This document shows, piece after piece, positions 50,366 to 61,278 of a DNA stretch of 64,000 nt. This DNA comes from CALZJC01 sp963781065 (GTDB taxonomy: Bacteria; Acidobacteriota; Thermoanaerobaculia; Multivoradales; JAHEKO01). A model generated the notes under the pieces. That model saw nothing but the letters and a program-made list of their open reading frames with translations. It had not been told where the DNA came from and did not search any database. Where the stretch lies: the NCBI GenBank assembly GCA_963781065.1, contig CAWAET010000013.1, forward strand, positions 40,028-104,027, read 5' to 3'. Position 1 is the first letter of the stretch, and each line of letters starts with the position of its first letter. The translations under genes were made by a program, and so were the position numbers.

Positions 50366-52219
50366 ATGTACTGCCAGAGCTGCGGCGCCTTCAACCCCGA
50401 CGAGCCCGAATACTGCTTCCGCTGCCAGCAGAAGCTGCTGGTGGTCTCGGGCGGGTTTGCCGCCGAGGAGCTCGACGCGGACGAGCAGGCCGAGGAGGGC
50501 TTCTCGCTCGACGAGCACCTGCTCGAGCGGATCTCGGTGCTCGAGGAGGCGGTCAAGCGCACCGCCGAGACGGTGCGCCACCTGGTGGCGGCGCACAGCC
50601 AGCAGGAGCGCTCGATCCTGGTCAACCAGACCGGCGTCAGCGCCCTGCGCGAGCTGCTGCAGGAGAAGCGGCTGGTGGCCGAGGACGAGTGGAGCGATCT
50701 CTGGCAGTCGAAGATGGACGTGCAGCTGCTGGCGGTGGAGAAGCGCGAGCGGTTCTCCGACCTCAAGGAGCGCATCGCCGCCCTCTACAAGGGCGACCGG
50801 CGCCAGCTGTTCGGCAAGCTGCTGGCCGACGCCGAGGCGGCGCTGGCGGCGCTCGACGTGGAGCGGGCGCTGCCGCCGCTCGAGACGGCCTTCAAGCTGG
50901 ACCGCGACAACTACGAGCTGGCCTTCTTTCTCGGCGAGACCTATTTCAACGACGGCCAGCCCGAGCTGGCCCTGAGCTTCATGCGCCGCGTGCTCGAGGT
51001 GCGGCCCGACCATCACGAGGGGCTGGTCTTCTCCGGCGTCATCCTGCACGAGCGCGGCGACGAGGTGCGGGCCGAGAAGCACCTTAAGCGCGCCGTCGCC
51101 CTCTACAGCGACAGCTTTCTGCCCCATTTCAGCCTCGGCGCGGTCTACGCCGCCCACGGCCGGCTGTCGCGCGCCGTGGTGCTGCTCGAGCGGGCGGTGG
51201 AGATCGACCCGGTGCCGCAGGCGCAGTTCCTGCTCGGCAGCTGCCTGTACGAGATGGGCAAGCTCAGCGGCTCGATCCGGGTGCTGGAGCAGCTGGTGCG
51301 CCAGGACCCGGCGAACGAGGAGGCCCACCACCTGATGGGCCTGGCCTATCTCGACCGCGGTTGGAACCGCAAGGCGCTCGAGGCCTTCCGGCTGGCGCAG
51401 CGGCTCAACCCCAAGCGGCTGCGCTATCAGGATCTGGTGCGCTACCTGTCGTCGACCGCCAGCTCGCCGCTGCCGACGGTGCCGGTCGAGGCGCGGACCT
51501 GGCTGCTGCGGGCCGAGGACCACCTCAAGCGCGAGCAGGCCGAGCCGGCCTTCTCCTGCTACCGCAAGGCGCTCGAGCTGTCGCCCGACAGCCCGACCCT
51601 GCTGCTCTCCTACGCCCTCGCCTGCCTGCGCCACGACCGCAGCCGCGAGGCCGAGCGCACCGCGCGAAGGCTGCTCGAGCTCGAGCCCGAGGAGATGCTG
51701 CGGGTCACCGCCTACGCGGCGCTGATGGAGGCGCTGCGCGGCGACGGCCGCTGGCGCGAGGGCAACCGCGAGGGCGAGCGGCTGCTCGAGGAGGGCCACA
51801 CCGACTTCGCCCGCACCATCGCCTACTACGAGATGGCCCACAACCTGGCCGAGATGGAGGAGGACCTCGACCAGGCGCTCGAGTTCGCCCTGCGCTCGCT
51901 CGAGCTGGCGCCGCAGGAGCTGCGCCAGTTCCCGCTCGCCGCGGTGGGCTGGGTGCACTACAAGCGCGAGGAGTTCCCGCAGGCGGTGGAGTTCCTGGGC
52001 AAGGCGGCCGAGCTGGCGCGGACGGCGTCGACCCTGACCCACCTGGGGATGGCGCTGCTGGCTGCCGGCCAGGAGAAGCAGGCGCGCGACGTGCTGGCCG
52101 AGGCGCGCCACGCCGACGAGCGCGGCGACTCGCTCGAGCAGCGGATGATGGAGTGCCTGCAGGACTCGAGCCGCCTGCACGACCGGGTGCGGGCCAAGGC
52201 GCGCCCGGCCGGCGGTTGA
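50366..52219 (+). CDS. Zinc-ribbon TPR protein
   Basis: A 617-residue, probably cytoplasmic protein. The N-terminal zinc ribbon is MYCQSCGAFNPDEPEYCFRC (CxxC...CxxC). A helical segment follows (LEEAVKRTAETVRHLVAAHSQ), then about ten TPRs, such as YELAFFLGETYFNDGQPELALSFMRRVLEVRPDHHEGL and ALEAFRLAQRLNPKRLRYQDL. A scaffold role, possibly nucleic-acid or partner binding via the ribbon, is inference. A proS gene follows 82 bp downstream. Confidence 0.82.
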   Translation: MYCQSCGAFNPDEPEYCFRCQQKLLVVSGGFAAEELDADEQAEEGFSLDEHLLERISVLEEAVKRTAETVRHLVAAHSQQERSILVNQTGVSALRELLQEKRLVAEDEWSDLWQSKMDVQLLAVEKRERFSDLKERIAALYKGDRRQLFGKLLADAEAALAALDVERALPPLETAFKLDRDNYELAFFLGETYFNDGQPELALSFMRRVLEVRPDHHEGLVFSGVILHERGDEVRAEKHLKRAVALYSDSFLPHFSLGAVYAAHGRLSRAVVLLERAVEIDPVPQAQFLLGSCLYEMGKLSGSIRVLEQLVRQDPANEEAHHLMGLAYLDRGWNRKALEAFRLAQRLNPKRLRYQDLVRYLSSTASSPLPTVPVEARTWLLRAEDHLKREQAEPAFSCYRKALELSPDSPTLLLSYALACLRHDRSREAERTARRLLELEPEEMLRVTAYAALMEALRGDGRWREGNREGERLLEEGHTDFARTIAYYEMAHNLAEMEEDLDQALEFALRSLELAPQELRQFPLAAVGWVHYKREEFPQAVEFLGKAAELARTASTLTHLGMALLAAGQEKQARDVLAEARHADERGDSLEQRMMECLQDSSRLHDRVRAKARPAGG

Positions 52220-52301
52220 GCCGTACCGAGCGCCGCCGCGGCGACGGCCGCGGCCCGGCCGGCGGGCGCCCGACGTAAGATCGAGCGAGGAGAAACGGAC
52301 C

Positions 52302-54015
<1,714 letters not shown>

Positions 54016-54146
54016 GGGCTATCTGTCCCTCGGTGGGTCCTCCGTGCCCCCTTCAGCCAACTACGCATAGTGCGTCCACATGCGGATCACCTTCACCGTT
54101 CTCTCCTCTTGCAGGACCTGGTAGACCAGCCGGCCCCGCTCTACGC

Positions 54147-54347
54147 TCAGAGTACGAACTCCGGTCGGCCCGCTGCGATGTCGCGGCGCGGGCGACGGGC
54201 GGCGAGTGGCAAGGAGTCGATCAGCTGTTGCACGGCAATGAAGGGGTCACCCCTGCGATGGGCCGCCGCTCGTCTCAAGGCGCGCACGTCATCAGGCGAA
54301 GTCTCCAGATCCCTCTCGAGTGAATCGAGACGTTCCGGCCTACTCAT
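54147..54347 (-). CDS. Small helical protein paired with the nucleotidyltransferase
   Basis: A 66-residue protein beginning MSRPERLDSLERDLETSPDD, then basic and helical, with no hydrophobic segment. Its ATG (54345-54347) overlaps the end of the upstream nucleotidyltransferase gene by eight bases, so the two are translationally coupled. The pair resembles an antitoxin-toxin or partner-enzyme arrangement, but I do not recognise the family. It lies wholly within the insert that splits the YoeB-like gene. Confidence 0.55.
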   Translation of the reverse strand: MSRPERLDSLERDLETSPDDVRALRRAAAHRRGDPFIAVQQLIDSLPLAARRPRRDIAAGRPEFVL

Positions 54348-54864
54348 CGAGCTCGCTCCAATCTCGTGACAGCCCATGTTGCTCGAAGTAGGCTCGTACT
54401 TCCTCTCGGTCGACTCCAGGCAGCTCGAGCAGGCGGGCGATGTCGGCCAGCTCCTGGAGCCGCCTCTTGGGATCGTTCTTCATCGCCAGGACCTTCATGG
54501 CGGCCAGGTGCTCGGGCCGCGGCACGAGCACCCGGACGCCGTCGGGGCCGGCCAACTCGGTAGCCGACGAGAAGACCTTGTCGCGGGTCTCGCCGCGGAC
54601 ATAGACGAAGTCGACCCGGCCGAGAGCCTCATCCGGGTGCAGGTGGTTCGAGTAGCCGGACGAACGATGCAAGGTGTCGTAGCCGAGCTCCTCCATGAAC
54701 TCGATCAGCGCCGTCTGCGCCTCGGCGGGCACGAGCAGGTCGAGATCGAGAGTGGCCCGCGGCAGGCCGTGGGCGGCAAGGCCGAGACCTCCGACGAGGG
54801 CACAGGGCTGCCCCTGAGCCTCAAGATACTCGGCGATGGGCCTGAGGACCTCTCCGAGTTTCAC
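54340..54864 (-). CDS. Nucleotidyltransferase, AbiEii/MNT-like
   Basis: A 174-residue protein starting at GTG 54864, overlapping the stop of the toxin fragment. The core PCALVGGLGLAAHGLPRATL then DLDLLVPAE is the GG-A-HG-R-T-D-D motif of minimal nucleotidyltransferases (AbiEii, MenT and MNT proteins). A C-terminal helical part contains VPRPEHLAAMKVLAMKNDPKRRLQELADIARLL, as in this family. Such enzymes add nucleotides to tRNA or proteins and often act as toxins. The start and the nested position suggest that it entered as part of a mobile insert. Confidence 0.75.
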   Translation of the reverse strand: MKLGEVLRPIAEYLEAQGQPCALVGGLGLAAHGLPRATLDLDLLVPAEAQTALIEFMEELGYDTLHRSSGYSNHLHPDEALGRVDFVYVRGETRDKVFSSATELAGPDGVRVLVPRPEHLAAMKVLAMKNDPKRRLQELADIARLLELPGVDREEVRAYFEQHGLSRDWSELDE

Positions 54865-55236
54865 GAGTCAAGAGTACCGCGAGAGATGCGCACCACCAGC
54901 TGAACGTTGATGTGCCGCGAGCAGGCGCCGCCCAGCTCGCCGACGAGCTTCTCGAAGGGAGCCGGACTCTGGAAGGGTTCGCGCGGCTAGATCTCCTGGC
55001 AGCTGACTGTGTTCGAGAACGCTGAGTGGTACTGAGGGAGTGTCCCTTCGGAGAGAGTGCCCAGCGAAACCCGGAATCGAATGGGCCAGAGAGGTGCGCC
55101 TTCGATAGCCTCACCTGTCTCGCGTGCGGCGAGGGGATCCCTGGGCGGGCAGTCCAGTCCCCATCCCCGATCTTCATCCAGGGGATGAGCACACTCTCCA
55201 GACCGTCCTGGCGGGTGTAGACCACCCGCCAACGGC

Positions 55237-55479
55237 TCACCAGTCGAGCTCCTCGACGCACTCCTCGATCGGCGTCTCCAGGCCCTCGCGGATCGATTCG
55301 GCCATCCTCGGAACCGACATCAGATAGACCGTCTCCTGCAAGGCGCGCCAGTCGACTTCCGAGACCAGCACGGCGTTGGCCCGCCGGCCGGTGATCTGGA
55401 TCGGCTCGCTGGTGACGGTGACCTCGTCCAGCAGGCGGTAGAGGTTCTGGCGGGCCTTTGTTGCGGCGATCGTCTTCCT
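55237..55479 (-). CDS. Phd/YefM-type antitoxin, start codon missing
   Basis: The minus strand reads KTIAATKARQNLYRLLDEVT, then VTSEPIQITGRRANAVLVSEVDWRALQET, and ends ETPIEECVEELDW with TGA 55237-55239. This is a complete Phd/YefM-like antitoxin of about 80 residues: N-terminal DNA-binding fold with the AR-NL-LLDEV line and a C-terminal toxin-wrapping acidic helix. The codon where ATG is expected is AGG (55477-55479). The toxin start GTG overlaps the antitoxin stop (GTGA), the usual coupling. An error or a real loss of the start is possible. Confidence 0.75.
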   Translation of the reverse strand, partial: RKTIAATKARQNLYRLLDEVTVTSEPIQITGRRANAVLVSEVDWRALQETVYLMSVPRMAESIREGLETPIEECVEELDW

Positions 55480-55540
55480 GCCTTGACGCGTGAACGTGGA
55501 GGCGGAGCCGCCCTGGTGTCGCGCCGGCTGGCCGAGCAGG

Positions 55541-57857
55541 TCAGCGCGCGACGCAATGAATCGTACGCTCTGTCAAGCGCTGGTCCGCCTGATCCGGCTT
55601 GTCGAACGACAGCGTGTCCATCGGGCAGACCGTGACGCAGATCCCGCAGCCGATGCACGACGAGGTCGCGTTGTCGAGCGTCTCCTGCTTGAGCGCGTAG
55701 CTCATGACGTCGATCCCGACCTGGCAGTTGCGCGAGCACTCGTTGCAGGCGATGCACTTGTCGTTGGCGACGATGTGGAAGCGCGACCAGCCGAGCCTGG
55801 TGAAGGCCTTCGAGGCGACCTGCATCATCTTCGCCAGCGGGCACCAGTAGCGGCACCAGACCTTGCCGCCCATGAACGGGTAGACGGTGACCGGCAGGAT
55901 GCCCACCAGCCAGACGTCGACCAGGATGCGGTAGACGTAGAAGGAGCCGGTCGGCGGTCTTGACCAGGCCGTAGGTGTCCTTGACGCAGCATCGCCAGGG
56001 TGACGAGGGCGGCGAAGACGAGGACGCCGAGGCCCATCTCCTCGAGCTTGATCGACAGCCGGCCCTTGGGCGCCAGGTGGCGCCAGCGGTCGCCGAAGGT
56101 CTCGGCCAGCCCGCCGCAGCCGCAGATCCACGAGCAGTAGCGCTTGCCGTGGAAGAGCACGAACAGCGGGATGATGCCGAAGGTCAGGATGACGCCCCAG
56201 ACCACCCAGATCCGGTGCGGGTCGTAGAAGCCAGGTGTAGAAGAACAGCGGCCAGGCGTAGACGATGCCGTACGAGCGCCAGGCCTGGTCGGCGAACTGC
56301 GGGTCGGTGGCCAGCGCCTCGCCGACCCACTGGTACTTGACCGCCCACTGGAAGAGGAACTCGGGCAGGATGAAGAAGAAGACCCACTGGAAGCCGAGCA
56401 GGCTGGTGTAGCGCCAGATCTGGAACTTGTCCTTGCGGTCGATCCCCCAGCGCTTGATCGCGCCGATGCCGAAGACGGTCATCAGCGTCGTGTAGAGCAC
56501 CGTGTACCAGAACGACCAGGGGCGCGCCGAGAAACGACATCTTGCCGTAGCCCCAGCCGCGGTAGGGCCAGAACTCGGAGCCCGGCGCCGACCTTGATGC
56601 CGTAGATCGAGTACCAGACGAGGAACGAGAGGCCCAGCCAGCACCAGCGGTTGCCCCGGGTGCCGGCCCAGATCAGGCCGGCGGCGGCCGCCGCGGCGGC
56701 CAGCCCGCCGACGAGCGGCGCGCCGCCCGCCGGGTCGAGCCCCAGCGGCATCGCGCCGCCCAGCCGGCCGCCGAGCAGCCACAGCCCCAGCAGGGTCGCC
56801 GCGGTGAGCGCCGCCGCCAGCGACGGACGATCCCGTCCACTCGTTCTCCAGCCGGATGCCGAGGCTCTTGAGGAACTTGACCGGCAGCTCGGCGCCGATC
56901 AGGACGAAGGCGTGCTCCGCCGGCACCACCCGCTCCTCCTGGTGGCCGCCCTGGTCGACCTCGAGGACCGCCTCGCGGCCGCGGAACTCGCGCACGTTGG
57001 AGTTGAGGATCAGCTCGATCCGGCCGTCGGCGACCGCCTCGTCGAGCTGCCGGCGGTTGTCCTTGAACAGGCGGCTGAACTCGCCGCCGCGATAGGACAG
57101 CCGCACCCGGTTGCGCTCGGCCAGGGTCAGCGCCGCCTCGACCGCGCTGTTGCCGCCGCCGACCACCAGGATCTCCTCGTCGCGGTACTTGGTGGGCGAG
57201 TAGAGCCGGTGGTAGACGTGCTCGAGCTCCTCGCCGGGCACGCCGAGCCGGCGCGGGTTGCCGCGCTGGCCGGTGGCCAGGACCACCCGGCGGGCGCGGT
57301 ACTCGCCCTTGGGGGTGCGGGCGAGAAAGGTGCCGTCCTTCCGCCGCTCGAGGCCGACGAGCGGCTCCTCGGTGCGCACGTCGAGGCGGTTGTCGCGGAC
57401 GATCGGCCTGCCAGCGCTCGACCAGCTCCTCCTTGCGGGCGCCGTCGAGCCACAGCTTGCCCTTGGCCGGGATCGTGTCGGGCTCGGCGTAGACCCACTT
57501 GCCCTCGGGAAAGTTCTCGATGGTGTTGGCGATCTTGCCCTTCTCGAGCACCACCACGCGCATCCCCTTGTCCTGGGCGGCCAGCGCCGCGTTGAGCCCC
57601 GCGGCGCCGGCGCCGACGACCAGCAGGTCGAGCGTGCCGTCGTCGGCCGGCCGCGCCGGCCGCGGCAGCGCGGCCAGATGGTCGATCAGCTCGACCGCCT
57701 GGGCCATCGCCAGCTTGATCACCGGCGCACCGGCGAGGTCGCCGATGATGTAGAGCCCCTTGACGTTGGACTCGTTGTGCTTGCCGAGCGCCGGGCGGCG
57801 CTGGTCGTTGCTGCCGCTGGTCAGCAGCGCCTCGAGGCGATGGCGGATTGCGAACAT
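55541..57857 (-). CDS. FAD/NAD(P)-dependent oxidoreductase fused to a NapH-like polyferredoxin (seven one-base frameshifts)
   Basis: Pieces in three frames read as one protein of about 770 residues. The N-terminal half is a thioredoxin-reductase-like flavoprotein: LLVVGAGAAGLNAALAAQ (FAD) and ILVVGGGNSAVEAALTLAE (NAD(P)). The C-terminal half is a membrane iron-sulfur protein: several helices, CSWICGCGGLAETFGDRWR, GGKVWCRYWCPLAKMM, then two 4Fe-4S sites CIACNECSRNC and CIGCGICVTVC. Surplus bases lie near 57408, 56827, 56582, 56521, 56231, 55987 and 55956, and the total length agrees with seven. It probably moves electrons between NAD(P)H and a quinone or cluster partner. ATG 57855-57857. Confidence 0.8.
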
Positions 57858-57879
57858 GACGGCTGTCTCGGGCGCGGGC

Positions 57880-58606
57880 TCAGGCGCGGGCCGTCTCGGG
57901 CTCGAAGGCCGGCTCGAGGGCGTGGCCGCAGGAGGCACAGGCCGAGGCCGCGGGGTGGTTGCGCTCGCCGCAGTGGCCGCAGGCCACCGGCGAGGGGGTG
58001 GTGGGGATCTTGGTCATGCCGGGCTTTGACAGGCCGCTTCCGGCCGGCCCGCCGGTCGCCCCGGCGGCGCGCCCGCGGGTCATTACCGCCGCGACGGCCA
58101 CCACGTTGGCCGCCAGCCCGGCGAAGAACCAGCCCCAGGCAGGCAGCCCGCGGTCGAGAGCGACGTAGGAGCAGACGGCCCCGGCCAGCAGGCCGGCCAG
58201 GACGTAGAGCCCGAAGACCAGCCAGCCGGTCTCGAGCGGCGGCGTCTCCATCGCCGCCTCGTCGAACAGGCCGCCGCGCGCCTCGATGCTGGTGGAAGTA
58301 GGCCTCCGGATCGGCCGCGAACCGGTCCAGCATCTTGGCGGCGACGAAGAACCTGCGGCCCTTGTAGCGCGCCTCGACGATGTCTCCGGCGCGGGTCGGC
58401 AGCCGGCAGACGATGCACTGCTCGCCCTCGGCCGGGCGCTGGTCGAGGACCACCCAGCCGGGGGCCGCTGCCGGTGCCGGCGCTTCGACCGCCGCCGCCG
58501 CCGCGCCGGAGAGGCCGGGGAACCCGAGGATGGCCGCGGCCAGGACCGCCGCGACGGCCGCTGCCAGGCAGGGCCGGGCTCCCGGCCGCCCGCCCCGGAT
58601 CAGCTC
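57880..58606 (-). CDS. Membrane protein with Cys-rich sites and C-terminal zinc ribbon (one frameshift near 58289)
   Basis: The N-terminal part has a hydrophobic signal, then GWVVLDQRPAEGEQCIVCRLPTRAGDIVEARYKGRRFFV, with a CxxC site. In the next frame come IEARGGLFDEAAMETPPLETGWLVFGLYVLAGLLAGAVCSYVALDRG, two helices, and a zinc ribbon CGHCGERNHPAASACASCG. One extra base near 58289 joins the parts. No family is recognised. It sits between the flavoprotein-polyferredoxin and corC genes on the same strand. The start is unclear: no ATG or GTG fits, and a CTG near 58606 would be the first plausible codon. Confidence 0.6.
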
Positions 58607-59978
58607 ACTACCTCCACCAGCAGCTCGCGAATGCGGTTGCCGTCGACCTCCTTGACCTCGAGCCGCAGCGGCGGCAGCTCGGCCCGGTCGCCGACCTCGG
58701 GCGAGCGGCCGATCTCGGAGAGCACGACGCCGCCGATGGTGTCCTCGTCGCGGTCGCTGAACTCGATTCCCAGGGCGGTCTCGAGCTCTTCGACCAGCAT
58801 GGCGCCGGCGACCTGGTAGAGGTTCTCGCCGCGCTTGACCAGCTCCGGCGTCTCCTCGTCGAACTCGTCCTGGATGTCGCCGACGATCTCCTCGATGACG
58901 TCTTCCAGCGCGACGATGCCGCTGACCCCGCCGTACTCGTCGAGCACCGCGCACATGTGGAACTGGTCCTGCAGCATCCGCTTGAGCAGCCGGTCGAGCT
59001 GCAGCGTCTCGGGCACGAAGCCGATCTCGCGGCGGACCGCCTCGAGGTCGGTGAGCGTCCGGGTGCTGGAAGATGTCCTTGATGTGGACCAGGCCGATCA
59101 CCTTGTCGAGGGCGCCGCGCACCAGCGGGAAGCGGGTGTGGCCGCTGGATCGGGCCACCGCCAGGTTCTCTTCGAGCGAGCGGTCGGTCGACAGGTAGAC
59201 GACGTCGGCCCGCGGCACCATGATCTGCCGCGCGGTGTGATCCGACAGCTCGAAGACGTTGCCCAGCAGCGCGCGCTTCTGCGGCCGAGATCTGGCTGGC
59301 GCCGGTCGAGGCCAGCAGCCGGCGCAGCTCCTCTTCGTCGTGGCCGAGCTCGCTTTCGGAGACGGGCTCGATCCCCACTATCGCCAGGACCCTGTTGGCG
59401 GCGTGGTTGAGCACCCAGATCGCCGGGTAGGTCGCCTTGTAGAACAGGAACAGCGGTATCGCCACCCAGAGGCTGGTGGCCTCGGGCTTGCGGATGGCGA
59501 TCGACTTGGGAGCCAGCTCGCCGAGGACGATGTGCAGGATCGTGATGGTGAGGAAGGCGGTGGTCAGGGTGATGGAGTGTGACAGCGCCGGGCTCAAGCC
59601 GGGGAACAGCCCGAGCACCGGTTCCAGCAGCCAGGCGAAGGCCGGCTCGCCGATCCAGCCCAGGGCCAGGCTGGCCAGGGTGATGCCGAGCTGGGTCGAG
59701 GAGAGGTAGGCGTCCAGGTGGCGCACCATGTGGCGGGCGATCCTGCCGCGCCGTTCGCCACGGGCCACGTAGGGGTCGAGCTGGGTCGGCCGAACCTTGA
59801 CCAGGGCGAACTCGGCCGCGACGAAGAAGCCGTTGAGCGCCACCAGGAACAGCCCGAGCAGCAGACCGACCACCGGATCGATCTGGATGCCGACCGGGGG
59901 GCCGCTGGAGGCGACCAGCCAGCCGAAAGCCGGCGCCAGCGCGCTCACCAGCGGGTGCGGGCCGCCGGGCGGCGGCAC
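58600..59978 (-). CDS. CorC/HlyC-family transporter-associated protein, CNNM type (two frameshifts)
   Basis: A protein of about 458 residues after removal of two extra bases near 59282 and 59069. The N-terminus is a four-helix CNNM (DUF21) domain, VGLLLGLFLVALNGFFVAAEFALVKVR with SSTQLGITLASLALGWIGEPAF. A linker leads to a CBS pair (DHTARQIMVPRADVVYLS; DQFHMCAVLDEYGGVSGIVALEDVIEEIVGDIQDEFD) and a CorC_HlyC domain ending RELLVEVVS. Related proteins act in magnesium or cobalt homeostasis. Start GTG 59978; length is two bases over a multiple of three, as two insertions require. Confidence 0.88.
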
Positions 59979-60166
59979 TCAGCTGTTGGCGCGGGTCTAG
60001 GCGCGGGGTCGTCGGATGGGGGCGGGGCGTCTTGGCTCAAGGCTGCCAGATAGTAACACGCGGGAACTTCCCCGGCCGCGTGCGCCCACCGCCTCGCCAA
60101 GCGACCCGAGGGCACTCGGCGAGACCGACTCCGCACGGGCTGAAGCCGTCAGGACTGGAAGCATCG

Positions 60167-61237
60167 CTAGATGCGCCCGCTCTTTGCCGCCGCGAGCGCC
60201 CGCCGCGCGCAGGCGTGGACGCCGTCGATCAGGCGGGCGAAGCGCGGGTCGCTGGTGTGCCCGGCGCGGTAGCGGGCGTAGATCTGCTGCACGATGACGG
60301 CGATCTTGAAGAGGCCGTAGACGTAGTAGAAGACCGCCTCGCCCACGTCGCGGCCGCTGACCTCGGCATAGCGCTCGACCAGCTGGGCGCGGCTCGGGTT
60401 GCCGGGCAGCAGCGTCGGGCTGAGCGCCAGATGGCGCAGCTCCGGCGGGTCGCCGGGATCGACCCAGTAGCCCAGGCTGGTGCCGAGGTCCATCAGCGGG
60501 TCGCCGATCGTGGCCATCTCCCAGTCGAGCACCGCGATCACCCGCGTGCCGTCCGCGGGATCGAGCACCAGGTTGTCGTACTTGAAGTCGTTGTGGATCA
60601 GCGCCGCGCCGCTTTCGGCCGGCGCCCGGGCGTCGAGCCAGGCGGCTACCTCGGTCATCTCGGGGACGACGTCGGTGCGCGCCTTCTCGTAGCGGCCGGC
60701 CCAGCCGTCCACCTGGCGGCGCACATAGCCCTCGGGGCGGCCCAGCTCGCCCAGGCCGGCGGCCGCGTAGTCGACCGCGTGCAGCTCGGCCAGGGTCTCC
60801 ACGAAGCCGCCGGCGATCGCCGCCATCCGCTCCGGCGGCGGCCGCATCTCGACCGGCATCCGCGGCCGCAAGATCACGCCCTCGACCCGCTCCATGACGT
60901 AGAACGGCGCCCCCAGCACGGCCGGGTCGTCGCAGAAGACGAGCGGCGCCGGCGCCTTGTCGTAGACCGCGGAGAGCCGCGACAGGATCCGGTGCTCGCG
61001 CCCCATGTCGTGGCCCGACTTGACCGCGGCGCCGATCGGCGGCCGCCGCAGCACCAGCTCGCGCGAGCCGGCGCGCAGCAGGTAGGTCAGGTTGGAGAAG
61101 CCGCGCGGGAACTGCTCGACCTCGAGCGGGCCGTCGATCTCGCCCAGTCGATCGACGAGGAAGTCGGTGAGCCGGGCGGTGTCCAACTCCTCCCCCTCTC
61201 GCACCACCTGCGGCCGATCGATCCAGTCGTCGCCCAT
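60167..61237 (-). CDS. Aminoglycoside-phosphotransferase-like kinase linked to acyl-CoA metabolism
   Basis: A 356-residue protein kinase-like fold. It has EVEQFPRGFSNLTYLLRAGSRELVLRRPP (P-loop), the YVMERVEG hinge, the catalytic loop ALIHNDFKYDNLVLDP and VIAVLDWEMATIGDPLMDLG (DxD metal site). Family members near acyl-CoA dehydrogenases match the N-terminal kinase domain of ACAD10/11, which phosphorylates 4-hydroxyacyl-CoA. The divergent gene at 61279 is an acyl-CoA dehydrogenase, so the pair may catabolise hydroxylated fatty acids. ATG 61235-61237. Confidence 0.85.
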   Translation of the reverse strand: MGDDWIDRPQVVREGEELDTARLTDFLVDRLGEIDGPLEVEQFPRGFSNLTYLLRAGSRELVLRRPPIGAAVKSGHDMGREHRILSRLSAVYDKAPAPLVFCDDPAVLGAPFYVMERVEGVILRPRMPVEMRPPPERMAAIAGGFVETLAELHAVDYAAAGLGELGRPEGYVRRQVDGWAGRYEKARTDVVPEMTEVAAWLDARAPAESGAALIHNDFKYDNLVLDPADGTRVIAVLDWEMATIGDPLMDLGTSLGYWVDPGDPPELRHLALSPTLLPGNPSRAQLVERYAEVSGRDVGEAVFYYVYGLFKIAVIVQQIYARYRAGHTSDPRFARLIDGVHACARRALAAAKSGRI

Positions 61238-61278
61238 GCCGGCAAGCTACCATCTAGCCCTCAGAAGGAGGGTGCGCC

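Larger units (their letters stand above)
54061..55240 (-). pseudogene. YoeB/Txe-type toxin gene, split into three pieces by two insertions
   Basis: Read on the minus strand, the toxin starts at GTG 55240 as SRWRVVYTRQ (to 55208), breaks off, and resumes at 54983-54900 as REPFQSPAPFEKLVGELGGA followed by CSRHINVQ. It then breaks again and ends at 54132-54061 as RLVYQVLQEERTVKVIRMWT followed by HYA and stop. Together these resemble a YoeB-like mRNA interferase (PFEKL-G-L-G-SR-IN-QHRLVYQV pattern). The gap of about 220 bp (54984-55207) holds no recognised gene. The gap of 767 bp (54133-54899) holds the two genes listed next. A working toxin cannot be made. The family call rests on motif memory; the antitoxin next to it supports it. 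Confidence 0.65.

Noticed and set aside
54984..55207. Hidden gene in the first gap of the split toxin
   Set aside because: Two overlapping frames are open but neither shows a motif or a ribosome site. I could not tie it to any family.
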